NCBI GenBank assembly: GCA_963706535.1
Contig: CAVPMU010000023.1
Coordinates: 43,452-107,451 of the forward strand
From: RPQJ01 sp963706535
GTDB taxonomy: Bacteria > Pseudomonadota > Gammaproteobacteria > Steroidobacterales > Steroidobacteraceae
Length of the DNA stretch: 64,000 nt
Reading direction: 5' to 3'
In this document: piece after piece, positions 38,044 to 47,329 of the stretch
Layout: each line of letters begins with the position of its first letter
How positions within the stretch are numbered: the first letter of the stretch is position 1
Translations under genes and position numbers: made by a program
Notes under the pieces: generated by a model
The model's input: the letters and a program-made list of their open reading frames with translations, nothing else
Database searches by the model: none
Told to the model about the DNA's origin: nothing

Positions 38044-38979
38044 TCAATCCTCCTCGATCTCGATGCGCCGCAGTCCCTTGCCCGTCGTCACGGACGGGTC
38101 CCAGCGGATCGCCCGGTTGCGCCCGGCGGTCTTGGCGAGCAGCAACGCCTGGTCGGCGCGGTCGATGGAGTCCACGACACCGGCTTCCGGGTCCAGCAAC
38201 GCGAGCCCGAACGAGGCCGTCACGTGCCGCGCGGTGCCGCCCGGCTCCACCACCAGCAGTTTCCGGGCGAGGCCGTCGCGGATGCGCTCGATGACGTTCG
38301 CGGCGGTGGCGAGGTCGGCGCCGGGCAATGCCACCAGGAACTCGTCGCCGCCGTAGCGGAACACCTTGTCGCCCGGACGCAGGTGCCTCGCCAGATAGCG
38401 CGCCGCCACGACCAGGACCTGGTCGCCGACCTGCAGTCCGAGCGCATCGTTGATCGGCTTCAGGTGGTCGATGCCCATCAGCGCCAGGCAGCATTGTCTC
38501 GCGCCCTGCTTGGCCTTCAGGCCGAGTTCCCGCAGCTGGGGCAGCATCTCGGCGCGGGCGTAGGCACCGGTCAGTGCATCGCGGCTCTGCAGCGCGCCAC
38601 GCACCTCGTGCCTTAGCAGGTCCATCTGCTCGCGCAGCCGCGCGCTGCCCGCGACCAGGGCCTCGAAGTCGGCGCGCACGATCGGCTCGCCCTCCGCGGC
38701 GGCGCGCAGCATCGGCGCGGCGATGCGATGCAGTCGCTCATGCTCGGCGCCGATCGCGGCGAAGGCAGCGTGATCCCTGAGGCCGTCGGGCGCTCGCTCG
38801 TAGTACCAGCGGCCGAAGCGGCAGAGCCGGTGCGCAGATCTCGCCAGGTCGTTCGGATCGCCCGGCGCCCCGCAGACGATGGCGCGCAGCAGGTTGCCAT
38901 GCCAGTCGGCATGGTCGTAGGCGGCCTCCTCGATCTGCTCCAGGGCCTTGTGCAACGCGGCCTGGTCCATCCTTAGCAT
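38044..38979 (-). CDS. Diguanylate cyclase with CZB zinc-sensing domain, second copy
   Basis: A 311-residue paralogue of the cyclase at 29331-30296. The CZB ligands His23, Cys53, His80 and His84 are at identical positions. The GGDEF domain has RYGGDEF and the I-site RPGD. Differences include LALMGIDHLKPINDALGL in place of the Mg-binding DVDHLKAIND: the first metal-binding Asp of the D-D/E pair is a Gly (MGIDHLK) while the second Asp remains, so activity is probably retained. The start MLRMDQ is chosen by alignment with the first copy (MHRIDP). Confidence 0.93.
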   Translation of the reverse strand: MLRMDQAALHKALEQIEEAAYDHADWHGNLLRAIVCGAPGDPNDLARSAHRLCRFGRWYYERAPDGLRDHAAFAAIGAEHERLHRIAAPMLRAAAEGEPIVRADFEALVAGSARLREQMDLLRHEVRGALQSRDALTGAYARAEMLPQLRELGLKAKQGARQCCLALMGIDHLKPINDALGLQVGDQVLVVAARYLARHLRPGDKVFRYGGDEFLVALPGADLATAANVIERIRDGLARKLLVVEPGGTARHVTASFGLALLDPEAGVVDSIDRADQALLLAKTAGRNRAIRWDPSVTTGKGLRRIEIEED

Positions 38980-39068
38980 CGGTGGTGATCCGTAATCCCC
39001 ACGCCAGCGGCAGCGCATGGGCAGCTTCCTGCCGCACCGGCGAGCGCACAAGTCCCGGGGCCGCGCAC

Positions 39069-39099
39069 GGCACCCCGAATTCCGGTCAATGCGTCACAG
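39069..39099 (-). promoter_or_regulatory. Conserved motif upstream of CZB-GGDEF gene 2
   Basis: The minus strand reads CTGTGACGCAT, a short variable part, then AATTCGGGGT and GCC, matching the motif upstream of the first cyclase gene. ACTTGTG follows some 20 bases later in both. The distance to the start codon is 89 bases. Sharing between two separated paralogues, whose other flanking sequence differs, suggests a functional site or the edge of the duplicated unit. Confidence 0.6.
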
Positions 39100-39103
39100 A
39101 ATG

Positions 39104-39140
39104 GAAAAGACCCACGCCGGCGGGCTCGCCGGCGTGGGTC
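39104..39140 (-). terminator. Rho-independent terminator
   Basis: A perfect 13-bp inverted repeat (39109-39121 and 39128-39140, GACCCACGCCGGC arms, six-base loop) is followed on the minus strand by TTTTCC. It ends the transcript of the haloperoxidase-like remnant just upstream and insulates the cyclase motif. Confidence 0.85.
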
Positions 39141-39170
39141 GGGGACGACCGCCCTCGGGTCGCGGCAGCC

Positions 39171-40140
39171 TTAGCCGCCCGTCGGACGGAAGTAGTTGCG
39201 CACGACCCAGTGTGCCGTGCGACGCCCGAGCGTGGCGCCGTCGTCATTCGAGTAGCGGAAGTGCATGCCGCCGTGGACGCGCGCGTTCTTGATCTCGCGG
39301 ATCATCTCCTGCACCGAGTCGTAGCTGCGCGCCGTACCGGTCACCGTGCTGGTCCAGGTGAATGGCACCCGCGGCGTGCCGTAGTACGACTTCACCACCT
39401 CGGCGACGGCGCTGGCGATGCAGGTGTGTCCGGACGGATATTCGGGATGGTTCGGGCTCGCGGCGTACGGCGCCCAGCCGCCCTCGGCGATCGTCGCCGG
39501 ATTGCCGTCGCTCGCGGCGGCGGGAATCGCCGCGCGCGGACGCCACGCGTCATGGAAATACTTGGAGTCGAAGCACCCGAAGATCGCGTCCCCGATCGAC
39601 ACCTGCAACATGGCCGCGAGGCGCGCGTTCTCGAGCACGCTGCCCTGGTTCATGAACACGCGTGACGCGCGCCCAGAAGAGGTTGGGATTCTCGGTATGG
39701 AAGCGTGCGGCTTCCTGCTGTTCGGGCGAAAGCGCCGCGCCTCCCGAGCGTCCCGTTTCCTTCACTTCGTCGAAGGCCTCGGCATACGCCACGCTGTCGA
39801 GCGGCGGCGGACCTTCGGCCCGGAACTGCGCGGGACTCGCCAGCGTGAACGTCCGCATGCAGGGCAGGAAGTGCCAGACCGGGTTACCCGCGGCGGCCGG
39901 CACGAAACCGCCGACAGCGCCCCCCCGGCACGTGGTTCTCCGCGGTACCGCGAGATGCACCGTCGCGAGGTCGACGAACGAGACCGTGCGTCGCTCCTCC
40001 GGCGTCACCGCCGGATACACGGCGCCCGGTGGCGGCGTCGCCGTGCGTGCGGCGACCGCGTTGAAGTCCGCGATCACCTCCGCCTGCACCGCGCCGGATG
40101 CGGCAAGCACGAGGCTGGCAATGGCAATCTTTGAAGTCAT
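39171..40140 (-). pseudogene. Vanadium-dependent haloperoxidase / PAP2-like gene, deleted and frameshifted
   Basis: This is a degraded member of the secreted vanadium-haloperoxidase-related PAP2 family. The start MTSKIAIASLVLAASGAVQA is a signal peptide with a GGGAGA site. Homology runs to FVDLATVHLAV, where relatives continue YDAVNAI; about 100 or more residues are missing and the text resumes near FTLASPAQFRAEGPPPL. A second break near 39655-39662 shifts frame between FWARVTR and FMNQGSVLENARL. The C-terminal catalytic residues remain: KYFHDAWRP (Lys, Arg), PEYPSGHT (Ser-Gly-His), and ARVHGGMHFRYS with Arg and His. Confidence 0.75.
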
Positions 40141-40256
40141 GGTAGGTCTCCCTGCAAACGAGTGTGGATTGAACGGGCGCAAAGTTAAGCGCCCGCAATC
40201 CCCATTGCTTGGAGGAGACTTGGAGATTTCGTGGAGATTCGAGCGAGTACCGGGAA

Positions 40257-41756
40257 CTATTCCGACTTGTCCGACCAGACCAGCAGCCTGGCGAGAAGTC
40301 GCTCGACACCACGGTCACACGTGCGCTTCGCCGGATAGAAGACGACCGCCATGACACCCGCCGCCACCAGGGGCGGCGTCTCCCAGGGTAGCCCCTTGCG
40401 CACGAAATCCCCGAGCAGGGCCTCGGCGGCACCGAGCACGAAGAGGCTCAACAGCAGCATCGAGCCATAGACGGCCGTGCGACGGAAGAGCCTCGCGGCG
40501 TCGATCGGGCCACGATACAGCAGGCCCATCACAAAGGACGCCAGTAGTATCGGCAGCGGCGCCAGCAGGAACCAGTCCTGGTAGCGATACAGCGTGCAAA
40601 CCGCCGATTCACTGTCGAGTGCACAACCAGCCGACCGCCCGCCCCAGACCAGCAACGGCCAAGCCAAGGCGGCCGTCGCCGCCACCATGCAACCGCTCAG
40701 GAACCACATCGCCTGCCGTCGCCCGTCCAGCACGCGCGTTCGGAGACAGTAGAGGACAGTCGCCACCACCACGCAGATGCAGACGGCGATCCACAGGAAC
40801 ATGAGCGCCAACGCCATCGGCACGGCGTCGCTCGAGTGCGCCGCGGCCAGCGACAGCAGCGCTGGGAACAGGAACAGCTGGTACGGTCTGCCAAGACTGG
40901 TACGCCAGGCGGCCGCCGGCATCAGCACGGCGGCGATCACCAGTTCCGCAATCAGCGCCTCGGGCCTGTCCATCGGCCGTAGTGACTCGAACAGGCTGAA
41001 TGCAGTCGCCGCCGCGAGCACCCACGACGAGCCGGTCGAACCAGTGCGGCGCACGCCGTACCATGCGGCCAGCCCCAGGACCGCGAGGACGACTGCCACC
41101 GCCGGCATTGCAACCGAGTGCGGCAGCGCCATCGACACGCACGCGAAGGACCACTGCACGAGCGCCGCCTCCGCCGCGCGGTCCACTCCAGGTGACGCGA
41201 TCCTGCCGAGGACCCGTCGAACGAAGTGTATCGAGACGGTTCCAGCGAACGCCCAGCCTGCAATCCACAGCAGTCGCTCGAGTCCGGCGACCGCATGTCC
41301 ACCCGCGCGAAGCAGTTGCAGGTCCACTCCCAGGTCCTGCAGGACGGGGATTGCCCGTATGTACCCGTCGAAGAGCGGACTGCTCACCGCCGTGACCATG
41401 ACACCGTAGCCGCTTGCGAGCAGCGCACTGAACAGGGCCAGCCATCGGGCATTCACGTCCGTCGCGAGTCGCCACGCCAGCATCAACGCCAGTGATGCCA
41501 GCAGGGCGATGAGCAGCAGGACGACCCACGTCGGCGGCCCGAAGGTGATCGCCCAGGCCTGGCCCGAGATGGCCGCCGCGTGGTCCTCGCGGTAATCCGC
41601 GAGTCGGTACAGGCCTCCGACGCCCTGCGCCAGCGACAACGCGGCCACCAGCGATATCAGTATCGGGTGCGTCAGCGCCCGCGCCAGTGCATCGTTCCCG
41701 GAGTCCTCCGGCGAGCCCAGAGCCTCAGTTGAGATCACGCAGCAGGACCTCGCCAT
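40257..41756 (-). CDS. Polytopic membrane protein of unknown function (499 aa)
   Basis: A 499-residue protein with about 12 hydrophobic helices, starting with LVAALSLAQGVGGLYRLADYREDHAA and ending with a last helix plus basic amphipathic tail KRTCDRGVERLLARLLVWSDKSE. The tail resembles the linker after membrane domains of some sensor kinases, but no kinase follows. Unlike its neighbours it has a modestly lower GC third position. Its start overlaps the upstream lipoprotein gene by 32 bases, so the true start may be an internal Met such as that at ALTHPILISLV. No function is assigned. Confidence 0.7.
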   Translation of the reverse strand: MARSCCVISTEALGSPEDSGNDALARALTHPILISLVAALSLAQGVGGLYRLADYREDHAAAISGQAWAITFGPPTWVVLLLIALLASLALMLAWRLATDVNARWLALFSALLASGYGVMVTAVSSPLFDGYIRAIPVLQDLGVDLQLLRAGGHAVAGLERLLWIAGWAFAGTVSIHFVRRVLGRIASPGVDRAAEAALVQWSFACVSMALPHSVAMPAVAVVLAVLGLAAWYGVRRTGSTGSSWVLAAATAFSLFESLRPMDRPEALIAELVIAAVLMPAAAWRTSLGRPYQLFLFPALLSLAAAHSSDAVPMALALMFLWIAVCICVVVATVLYCLRTRVLDGRRQAMWFLSGCMVAATAALAWPLLVWGGRSAGCALDSESAVCTLYRYQDWFLLAPLPILLASFVMGLLYRGPIDAARLFRRTAVYGSMLLLSLFVLGAAEALLGDFVRKGLPWETPPLVAAGVMAVVFYPAKRTCDRGVERLLARLLVWSDKSE

Positions 41757-42588
41757 CGTCGAGCTCGAGGTTGCCGACGTTGCGGAAGTCGAGGCTCTCC
41801 GACTCGCCGACGACGTCCTCCTCGCCCCTGCAGGTCAGGGCGATGGTGTAGTTGCCGCGCGGAAGGAAGCGCAACGCATAGCGGAACGCGCCGAAGCCAT
41901 CGTCGACCACCGCGGTCGTGGCGAACGGCTCGACCCCGGCGCCATCGATGTCGTCCGGATCCACGTCCCGTCCCTCGAACAGGTAGACGGCCCCGCCCGT
42001 TGCCAGAGACGTTCCGGCCGGACAGGTGACGGTGACGTTGCCCTCGATCCGCGCCGCATCGCCCGTGCCGGTGGGGCGCAACCGTGGCGTCAGTGTGTAC
42101 TCGTCGTCCGCCTCGTGGAGGGCCAGTGACTGGCGCAGGTCCAGCACCAGCGTGACCGATTCCCGGCTGCTCTCCTCGTCCTCGACCCGGAAATCCAACT
42201 CGGCGAAGTTGCCGTCCGCGAGCAACAGCGGAAACGCGTCTTCACCGACCGCCACGGCGTTGTCGTCCTCGTCGGCGTCGAAGAGCATGCGGACGCCCGT
42301 GTAGCTCCCCACCGGGAGCTGCTCGTCCGTGAACACGCGCAGTGGATCGCCATCCCGCAGGTCCATCAGGTCGACGAGTTCGCCGGAATTGAACTTGAGC
42401 GTGGGCGTCGACCCGTCGGAGCGTCGGAACTCGAGGCCGCGCAGGTTGACCTGCACGGCCGTGATGGCGGGATCGGCCGGCGGATCGGTCGCCAGGTCGG
42501 CGGTAAAATTCGCCTCGCAGCCGCCGAGCAGCAGCCCGAGCGCGGCCGCCGCCAGCAGCGCGCGCGATCGTCGCTTCTCGTATCGCAT
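41725..42588 (-). CDS. DUF4382 lipoprotein
   Basis: A 287-residue outer-membrane or periplasmic lipoprotein. The lipobox LGGC gives Cys24. The DUF4382 domain (about 40-170) has ITAVQVNLRGLEFRRSDGS, LVDLMDLRDGDPLRVFTDEQ and LPVGSYTGVRMLFD. A second beta-sandwich half (GNVTVTCPAGT to TIALTCRGEED) looks like a carboxypeptidase-regulatory-like fold. The ligand is unknown. It probably forms an operon with the membrane protein that overlaps its 3' end. Confidence 0.87.
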   Translation of the reverse strand: MRYEKRRSRALLAAAALGLLLGGCEANFTADLATDPPADPAITAVQVNLRGLEFRRSDGSTPTLKFNSGELVDLMDLRDGDPLRVFTDEQLPVGSYTGVRMLFDADEDDNAVAVGEDAFPLLLADGNFAELDFRVEDEESSRESVTLVLDLRQSLALHEADDEYTLTPRLRPTGTGDAARIEGNVTVTCPAGTSLATGGAVYLFEGRDVDPDDIDGAGVEPFATTAVVDDGFGAFRYALRFLPRGNYTIALTCRGEEDVVGESESLDFRNVGNLELDDGEVLLRDLN

Positions 42589-42643
42589 GGGACAGGAAAT
42601 AGACCACCGAATTCCGCAGCGGTCAATGCGGGGCCGCGGCGGG

Positions 42644-43519
42644 CTACCGTCGCAGCATCTGCACGTTGCCCGCCACGGCCAGGGCCGCGCCGGTGAGCGT
42701 CAACGCATCGGGCCGGAAGCCCTCCAGCACGACCGACACGACCAGCGCCAGCAACGGCACCATCACGCCCACGGAAGCGGTGCGGCCCGGCCCGATGCGC
42801 TCCTGCAGCGTCAGGAAGCAGGCGAACGTCAGCACGGAGCCCAACAGCGCGAGATAGAAGAGCGAGAACCACCACGAGCCGACGGCCGGCAACGCGAAGC
42901 TCTGCCCCTGCAGCAGCCCCACGACGGCGGCCGCGGCCGCGCCGTAGAGCATGCCGTAGCCGAGCGACGGCCACAGCGGCAGCCCGTGCGTGCGATTGCG
43001 ACTGGCGGTCAGGCTGCCGATCGCCGACAGGACCACCGAGGCCACGGTGAACAGCGCACCCAGCCCGGTCTCGATGTTGCCGGCCGCCCGGCCGAACTCG
43101 GTCCAGAACATGAGCGCAACGCCCGCGATCCCGAGCAGTCCGCCCGTCACGAAGCGCCGGGTCAGGCGCTGGCCGAAAAGTGCGTGGGCACCAAGGCCGG
43201 TGACCAGTGGCGAGGCCGAATAGCCGACCGCGACCAGCCCGGAGACCACGTGCCGTTCCGCGTGATACACGCAGACGTACGACACGCCGTACATGAAGAC
43301 GCCCTGCAGGGCGAGCAAGGCGTGCTCCCGTGCCGTGAAACGCAGCTTGGAGCCGCGGCTGACGCACCACGCGAGCACCACCAGGCCTGCTAGCGCGAAG
43401 CGAAACGCCACGCCGACCTCGGGGGCGGTCTGGCCGATCTGGAACAGGATGGCATACCAGGTCGTGCCCCAGATGAGCACGCAGGCCGCAAACAGCTGCC
43501 AGGTCTTGAGCCTATGCAT
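42644..43519 (-). CDS. EamA/DMT-family transporter
   Basis: A 291-residue inner-membrane exporter with ten predicted helices in two EamA repeats. The first repeat begins WQLFAACVLIWGTTWYAI; the second begins IGSLTASRNRTHGLPLW and ends VVLEGFRPDALTLTGAALAVAGN. Members export amino acids or metabolites such as threonine and cysteine derivatives; the substrate is not predictable. It is divergent from cidA, with an 86-base shared promoter region. Confidence 0.92.
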   Translation of the reverse strand: MHRLKTWQLFAACVLIWGTTWYAILFQIGQTAPEVGVAFRFALAGLVVLAWCVSRGSKLRFTAREHALLALQGVFMYGVSYVCVYHAERHVVSGLVAVGYSASPLVTGLGAHALFGQRLTRRFVTGGLLGIAGVALMFWTEFGRAAGNIETGLGALFTVASVVLSAIGSLTASRNRTHGLPLWPSLGYGMLYGAAAAAVVGLLQGQSFALPAVGSWWFSLFYLALLGSVLTFACFLTLQERIGPGRTASVGVMVPLLALVVSVVLEGFRPDALTLTGAALAVAGNVQMLRR

Positions 43520-43605
43520 GGGCGCGCATTCTGCCGCACTGCGCGATCACCCGCATTGCACGGGACTGCACCATGGTTGACATTACGTGCAAGGAAGGAC
43601 ATTCG

Positions 43606-43962
43606 ATGCTTGCCGCCCTCACCACCCTGCTCGTCTACCAGCTCGTCGGCGAGGTGCTCGTCGTCATGCTCGGGCTGCCGGTGCCCGGCCCCGTCGTGGG
43701 CATGGCCCTGCTGTTCGTCTCGCTCATCCTGCGCGGCGCCGTCTCCCCGGACCTGAACGACACCGCGAACGGCCTGTTGCGCCACCTCTCGCTGCTGTTC
43801 GTGCCGGCCGGCGTCGGCGTCATGGCGCACCTGCACCGGCTCGCGAACGAGTGGCTGCCCATCGCGGCCTCGCTCGTGCTGAGCACGCTGCTGACCATCG
43901 CCGTCACCGCGCTCGTCATGCGTGCGTTGCTGGCAACCCGTGCCAGGGAGCCGCGACCATGA
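43606..43962 (+). CDS. CidA/LrgA holin-like protein
   Basis: A 118-residue inner-membrane protein with four helices, carrying the family features LVYQLVGEVLVVMLGLPVPGPVVGM and LLFVPAGVGVMAH. CidA/LrgA work with LrgB/CidB in export of pyruvate or small solutes and in murein-hydrolase control. The start at 43606 has AAGGAAGGAC upstream; an in-frame ATG at 43573 is less likely. The stop overlaps lrgB as ATGA. Confidence 0.93.
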   Translation: MLAALTTLLVYQLVGEVLVVMLGLPVPGPVVGMALLFVSLILRGAVSPDLNDTANGLLRHLSLLFVPAGVGVMAHLHRLANEWLPIAASLVLSTLLTIAVTALVMRALLATRAREPRP

Positions 43963-44678
43963 CGCCGCCGCTCGCCGAGCTCTGGGTCTACCTGTCGGCC
44001 ACCCCCCTGCTCTTTCTCACGCTCACGCTGCTGGTCTACCAGGCGGCCTACTGGATCTACCGGCGCGCGGGATTCCATCCGCTCCTGAACCCGGTGGCCA
44101 TCTCGATCGCCGTGCTGGTGCTGCTGCTGCGCCTGACGGGCACGCCCTATGAGACCTATTTCGGCGGGGCGCAATTCGTGCATTTCCTGCTGGGCCCGGC
44201 CACCGTGGCGCTCGCCGTGCCCCTGTACGCGCAACTCGGCAAGCTGAAGCGGGCCCTCTGGCCGATCTGCGGGGCACTGCTGGCGGGAGCCGTGACGGCC
44301 CTGGTGTCCGCCGTCGGAATCGCCTGGGCGCTGGGCGCGAGCGAGGTCACGTTGCTGTCGATTGCGCCGAAGTCGGTGACCACGCCGATCGCCATGGGCA
44401 TCGTGGAGCGTCTCGGCGGCCTGCCCTCGCTCACGGCGGTGCTGGTCGTCACCACGGGCATCATCGGTGCCATCGGTGCGAAATACGTGCTCGATGCCCT
44501 GCGCATCACCGACCAGGGCGTGCGCGGATTCGCGCTCGGTACGGCGGCTCACGGCATCGGCACCGCGCGTGCGTTCCAGGAGAGCGACGAGGCCGGGGCG
44601 TTCTCGGGGCTGGCGATGGGATTGTGCGGACTCGTCACCGCGGTGCTGTTTCCGCTCGGCGTCTGGCTGCTGAGCTAG
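43959..44678 (+). CDS. lrgB: LrgB/CidB family membrane protein
   Basis: A 239-residue inner-membrane protein with about eight helices. Family motifs are GFHPLLNPVAISI, FLLGPATVALAVPLY, IAPKSVTTPIAMGI, and LGTAAHGIGTARAFQESDEAGAFSGLAM. It is coupled to the cidA-type gene by a 4-base overlap, so the two should form a complex involved in pyruvate uptake or holin-like control. Confidence 0.95.
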   Translation: MTPPLAELWVYLSATPLLFLTLTLLVYQAAYWIYRRAGFHPLLNPVAISIAVLVLLLRLTGTPYETYFGGAQFVHFLLGPATVALAVPLYAQLGKLKRALWPICGALLAGAVTALVSAVGIAWALGASEVTLLSIAPKSVTTPIAMGIVERLGGLPSLTAVLVVTTGIIGAIGAKYVLDALRITDQGVRGFALGTAAHGIGTARAFQESDEAGAFSGLAMGLCGLVTAVLFPLGVWLLS

Positions 44679-44692
44679 GATAGGCGCCACCC

Positions 44693-47086
44693 ATGAACCC
44701 GCTCTCACGCATGTTCCGCAAGCCGCCTCCCCCGCCGCCGTCCCCGGCGCCACCGTCGCTGGCGCAGCGCATCGAGGCGCTGCAGACGGCGACCGTGGAG
44801 ACCATCACGAGCATGGCGCTCGGCGAGGAAGACGCGAGCGTCCGACAGGCGGCGTATCAGCGGCTCGCCCAGCTCATCGACGAAGGCTCGATCGACGACC
44901 CCGCCGTTCTCGCGACTCTCGTGCTCGAAGCCCCGTCCAGCCGCGTGCGGCAGTCGGCCGCAACCGCGATCGTGGACCCGGCGCAGCTGCACGAACTGCT
45001 GCCGCGGGTCCGCGGCAAGGACAAGTCGGTCTACAGGATCATCCGGCAGAAGTGCGACGCGCTCATCGCCGAGCAGCGCCGGGCAGAGGAATTCGCCCGC
45101 GAGGCCGCCGCGCTCAGCGCGTCGCTCGAGGAGCTCGGCGCCCGGGTGCACGATTCCCAGTACGAGGCGACGCTCGAGAGACTGACGGCGCGATGGCACG
45201 CGCTATCCGCAAGGCCGGCGGCGGAGATCGAGCAGCGTGGCGCACAGGCCATCGAGCGCTGCCGGGAAGTCATTGCCGCGCATGCGCAGGAGATGGCCCG
45301 GCAGGCCGCCGAGCGCGAGGCGGAACGCGCGGCGCGGGAGGCGCGTGAGCGGGAACTGCAGGCCGAGCGCGAGGCAATGCAACGGGCGGAGGCAGAGCAG
45401 GCGGAGATCGAGGCGCGGGCCCGGGCCGAGGCCGACGCCGCCCGCGAGGCGGAAGAACGCGCCCGGGTCGAGCAGCGGGAAGCGGAAACGCATGCGGTCA
45501 GCGAGATCGGCGGCCTGATCCGCCTCTCCCGGGTCGCGTTGCAGGCCGGCAATACCCGGAAGGCGGCGCGGTTCCGCCAGGCCATCGACGATGCATTGCG
45601 CGCCGTCCCCGCGGTGCCGCCGCACGTGGCGCGCAACCTGCAGCAGCTCGACGAGCGCTTGAACGAGCTCAGGCAGTGGAAGGACTACGTCGTCGCGCCC
45701 AAGCGCATCGAGCTGATCGAGGAGATGGAGGCCCTGGTGGGCGCGCAGGAACCGCCTGCGGAGCTCGCCGAACACATCCGCGCGCTGCAACAGGAGTGGC
45801 GCACGATCAACAAGGGGATCACGAGCGACGCCTCCGCGGAGTCAGAGCGGTTCCAGCGGGCGCACGATGCTGCTTTCAAGCCCTGCCACGAGTACTTCGC
45901 GGCGCAGGCGGCCCGCCGGCGCGAGAACCTGGAGGCGCGCAAGCAGGTGCTCGGGCGCCTGAAGGCGTTCGAGGCGAGCCAGCAGGGCGAGAGCGTCGAC
46001 TACGGCCTCGTCGCGCAAGTGCTGCGCGAAGCGCCGCGGGAGTGGCGCAGCCATTCGCCGGTGGACGCCGACGCCAATCGCCCCGCCGAGATCGAGTTCC
46101 AGCAGTGCATCGATCGGCTGCGGAAACTCGTCAACGCATGGTACGAGCGCAACGAGGCTGAGAAGTCGGCGCTCATCACGCAGGCGCGCGCCCTGGCGAC
46201 GGCCGACGATGTCGTGCAGGCGATCGATGGCGTGAAGCGACTGCAGGTGCAGTGGAAGGAGACGGGCCCGCTGCCACATGCGCGTTCGCAGGCGCTGTGG
46301 AACGAGTTTCGCGGGCTGTGCGATGCCGTGTTCAAGCGACGCGAGCAGGCTTACACGCAGCGGGCGGCGGACTTCGAGGCCGCACGCGCGCACGCCGTCG
46401 CCTTGTGCGAAGAGGTCGAACAGGCGGCCGGCGTGCCGATCGACGACCGGGCGGCCGCGAAGGCAAGGATCCGCGAGTGGCACACCGCATTCGACGGCCT
46501 CGGTGAGTTGCCGAGGGCCGACTCACGAGGACTTCGTGCGCGGTTCGAGCGGGCGACCGCGCGCTACCAGGCCGCGTTGACCGAGCTGGACCGACTGGAC
46601 GTCGAGGCGGCCGACTCGAAACTGCTGGAGGCCGGACGCCTCATCCGGACCTACGAACGTGCCGTGATGCGGGACGCGCCTGCGGAAGAACGCGAGATGC
46701 TGAAGGGCGCAGCCGAGAGCTTCATTGCCGGCGTGGCGCGCTGGCCCAAGGGTGGCCCGCAGGCGTTGAAGCAGGCACTGGCCCGGGCGGAGTCCGCACG
46801 CGGCCTCGCTGACGAGGCGCGCGAACGGGCGCTCAGGATGTTCTGCATCCGCTGCGAAGTCCTCAACTCGACGCCGACGCCGCCGGAGGACGAGGAACTG
46901 CGTCGCGACTACCAGATGCGCCTGCTGGTGGAGCGCATGGGCCAGCCGACCCGCCCAGATGAACGTGACCGCGATGCCCTGCTGCTCGAGTGGGTCGGCC
47001 TGGACGGCGCGGTACCCGAGGTCCACGATGAACTCGAGCGGCGCTTCATGCGCTGCCTGGCCTCGAAAGGCCCACGCCGAACCTAG
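44693..47086 (+). CDS. DUF349 domain-containing protein (797 aa)
   Basis: A large cytoplasmic helical protein. After a proline-rich N-terminus there are HEAT-like repeats (about 20-120), then a charged Glu/Arg/Ala coiled coil (about 125-260). Several DUF349 repeats follow, marked by EWRTINKGIT, QWKETGPLPHARSQALWNEFRGLCD and EWHTAFDGLGELP. Family members are linked to cell-size and envelope phenotypes, without a fixed activity. TAGGAT just upstream may be a -10 box. It starts 14 bases after lrgB. Confidence 0.9.
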   Translation: MNPLSRMFRKPPPPPPSPAPPSLAQRIEALQTATVETITSMALGEEDASVRQAAYQRLAQLIDEGSIDDPAVLATLVLEAPSSRVRQSAATAIVDPAQLHELLPRVRGKDKSVYRIIRQKCDALIAEQRRAEEFAREAAALSASLEELGARVHDSQYEATLERLTARWHALSARPAAEIEQRGAQAIERCREVIAAHAQEMARQAAEREAERAAREARERELQAEREAMQRAEAEQAEIEARARAEADAAREAEERARVEQREAETHAVSEIGGLIRLSRVALQAGNTRKAARFRQAIDDALRAVPAVPPHVARNLQQLDERLNELRQWKDYVVAPKRIELIEEMEALVGAQEPPAELAEHIRALQQEWRTINKGITSDASAESERFQRAHDAAFKPCHEYFAAQAARRRENLEARKQVLGRLKAFEASQQGESVDYGLVAQVLREAPREWRSHSPVDADANRPAEIEFQQCIDRLRKLVNAWYERNEAEKSALITQARALATADDVVQAIDGVKRLQVQWKETGPLPHARSQALWNEFRGLCDAVFKRREQAYTQRAADFEAARAHAVALCEEVEQAAGVPIDDRAAAKARIREWHTAFDGLGELPRADSRGLRARFERATARYQAALTELDRLDVEAADSKLLEAGRLIRTYERAVMRDAPAEEREMLKGAAESFIAGVARWPKGGPQALKQALARAESARGLADEARERALRMFCIRCEVLNSTPTPPEDEELRRDYQMRLLVERMGQPTRPDERDRDALLLEWVGLDGAVPEVHDELERRFMRCLASKGPRRT

Positions 47087-47128
47087 ACGAGCTGTAAGGC
47101 ATTCGACGGTTTTTCGCGCAAGGCATCC

Positions 47129-47323
47129 ATGAAGCTGGACCAGTTGGATTCGGCTACCTCACTCCAAGACCTGGCTGGGCTGCCTGGAAACCGGCTCGAG
47201 GCCTTGAAGGGCGATCGCAAGGGCCAGTACAGCATTCGTATCAACGACCAGTGGCGGGTGTGTTTCGAGTGGCCAAAGGAATCGAAGGGTCCGCTAAACG
47301 TCGAGATCGTGGACTATCATTGA
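47129..47323 (+). CDS. higB: HigB-type toxin, N-terminally truncated
   Basis: A 64-residue fragment of a RelE/HigB-fold mRNA interferase. GNRLEALKGDRKGQYSIRINDQWRVCFEW and VEIVDYH (split here) are the conserved C-terminal two thirds. Compared with the complete 93-residue copy at 55217-55498, about 30 N-terminal residues are missing. No alternative start exists between the DUF349 stop and this ATG, although codons just upstream (KAFDGFSRKAS) resemble part of the lost helix. It is probably inactive. It is 6 bases before its antitoxin. Confidence 0.8.
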   Translation: MKLDQLDSATSLQDLAGLPGNRLEALKGDRKGQYSIRINDQWRVCFEWPKESKGPLNVEIVDYH

Positions 47324-47329
47324 GGTCGT

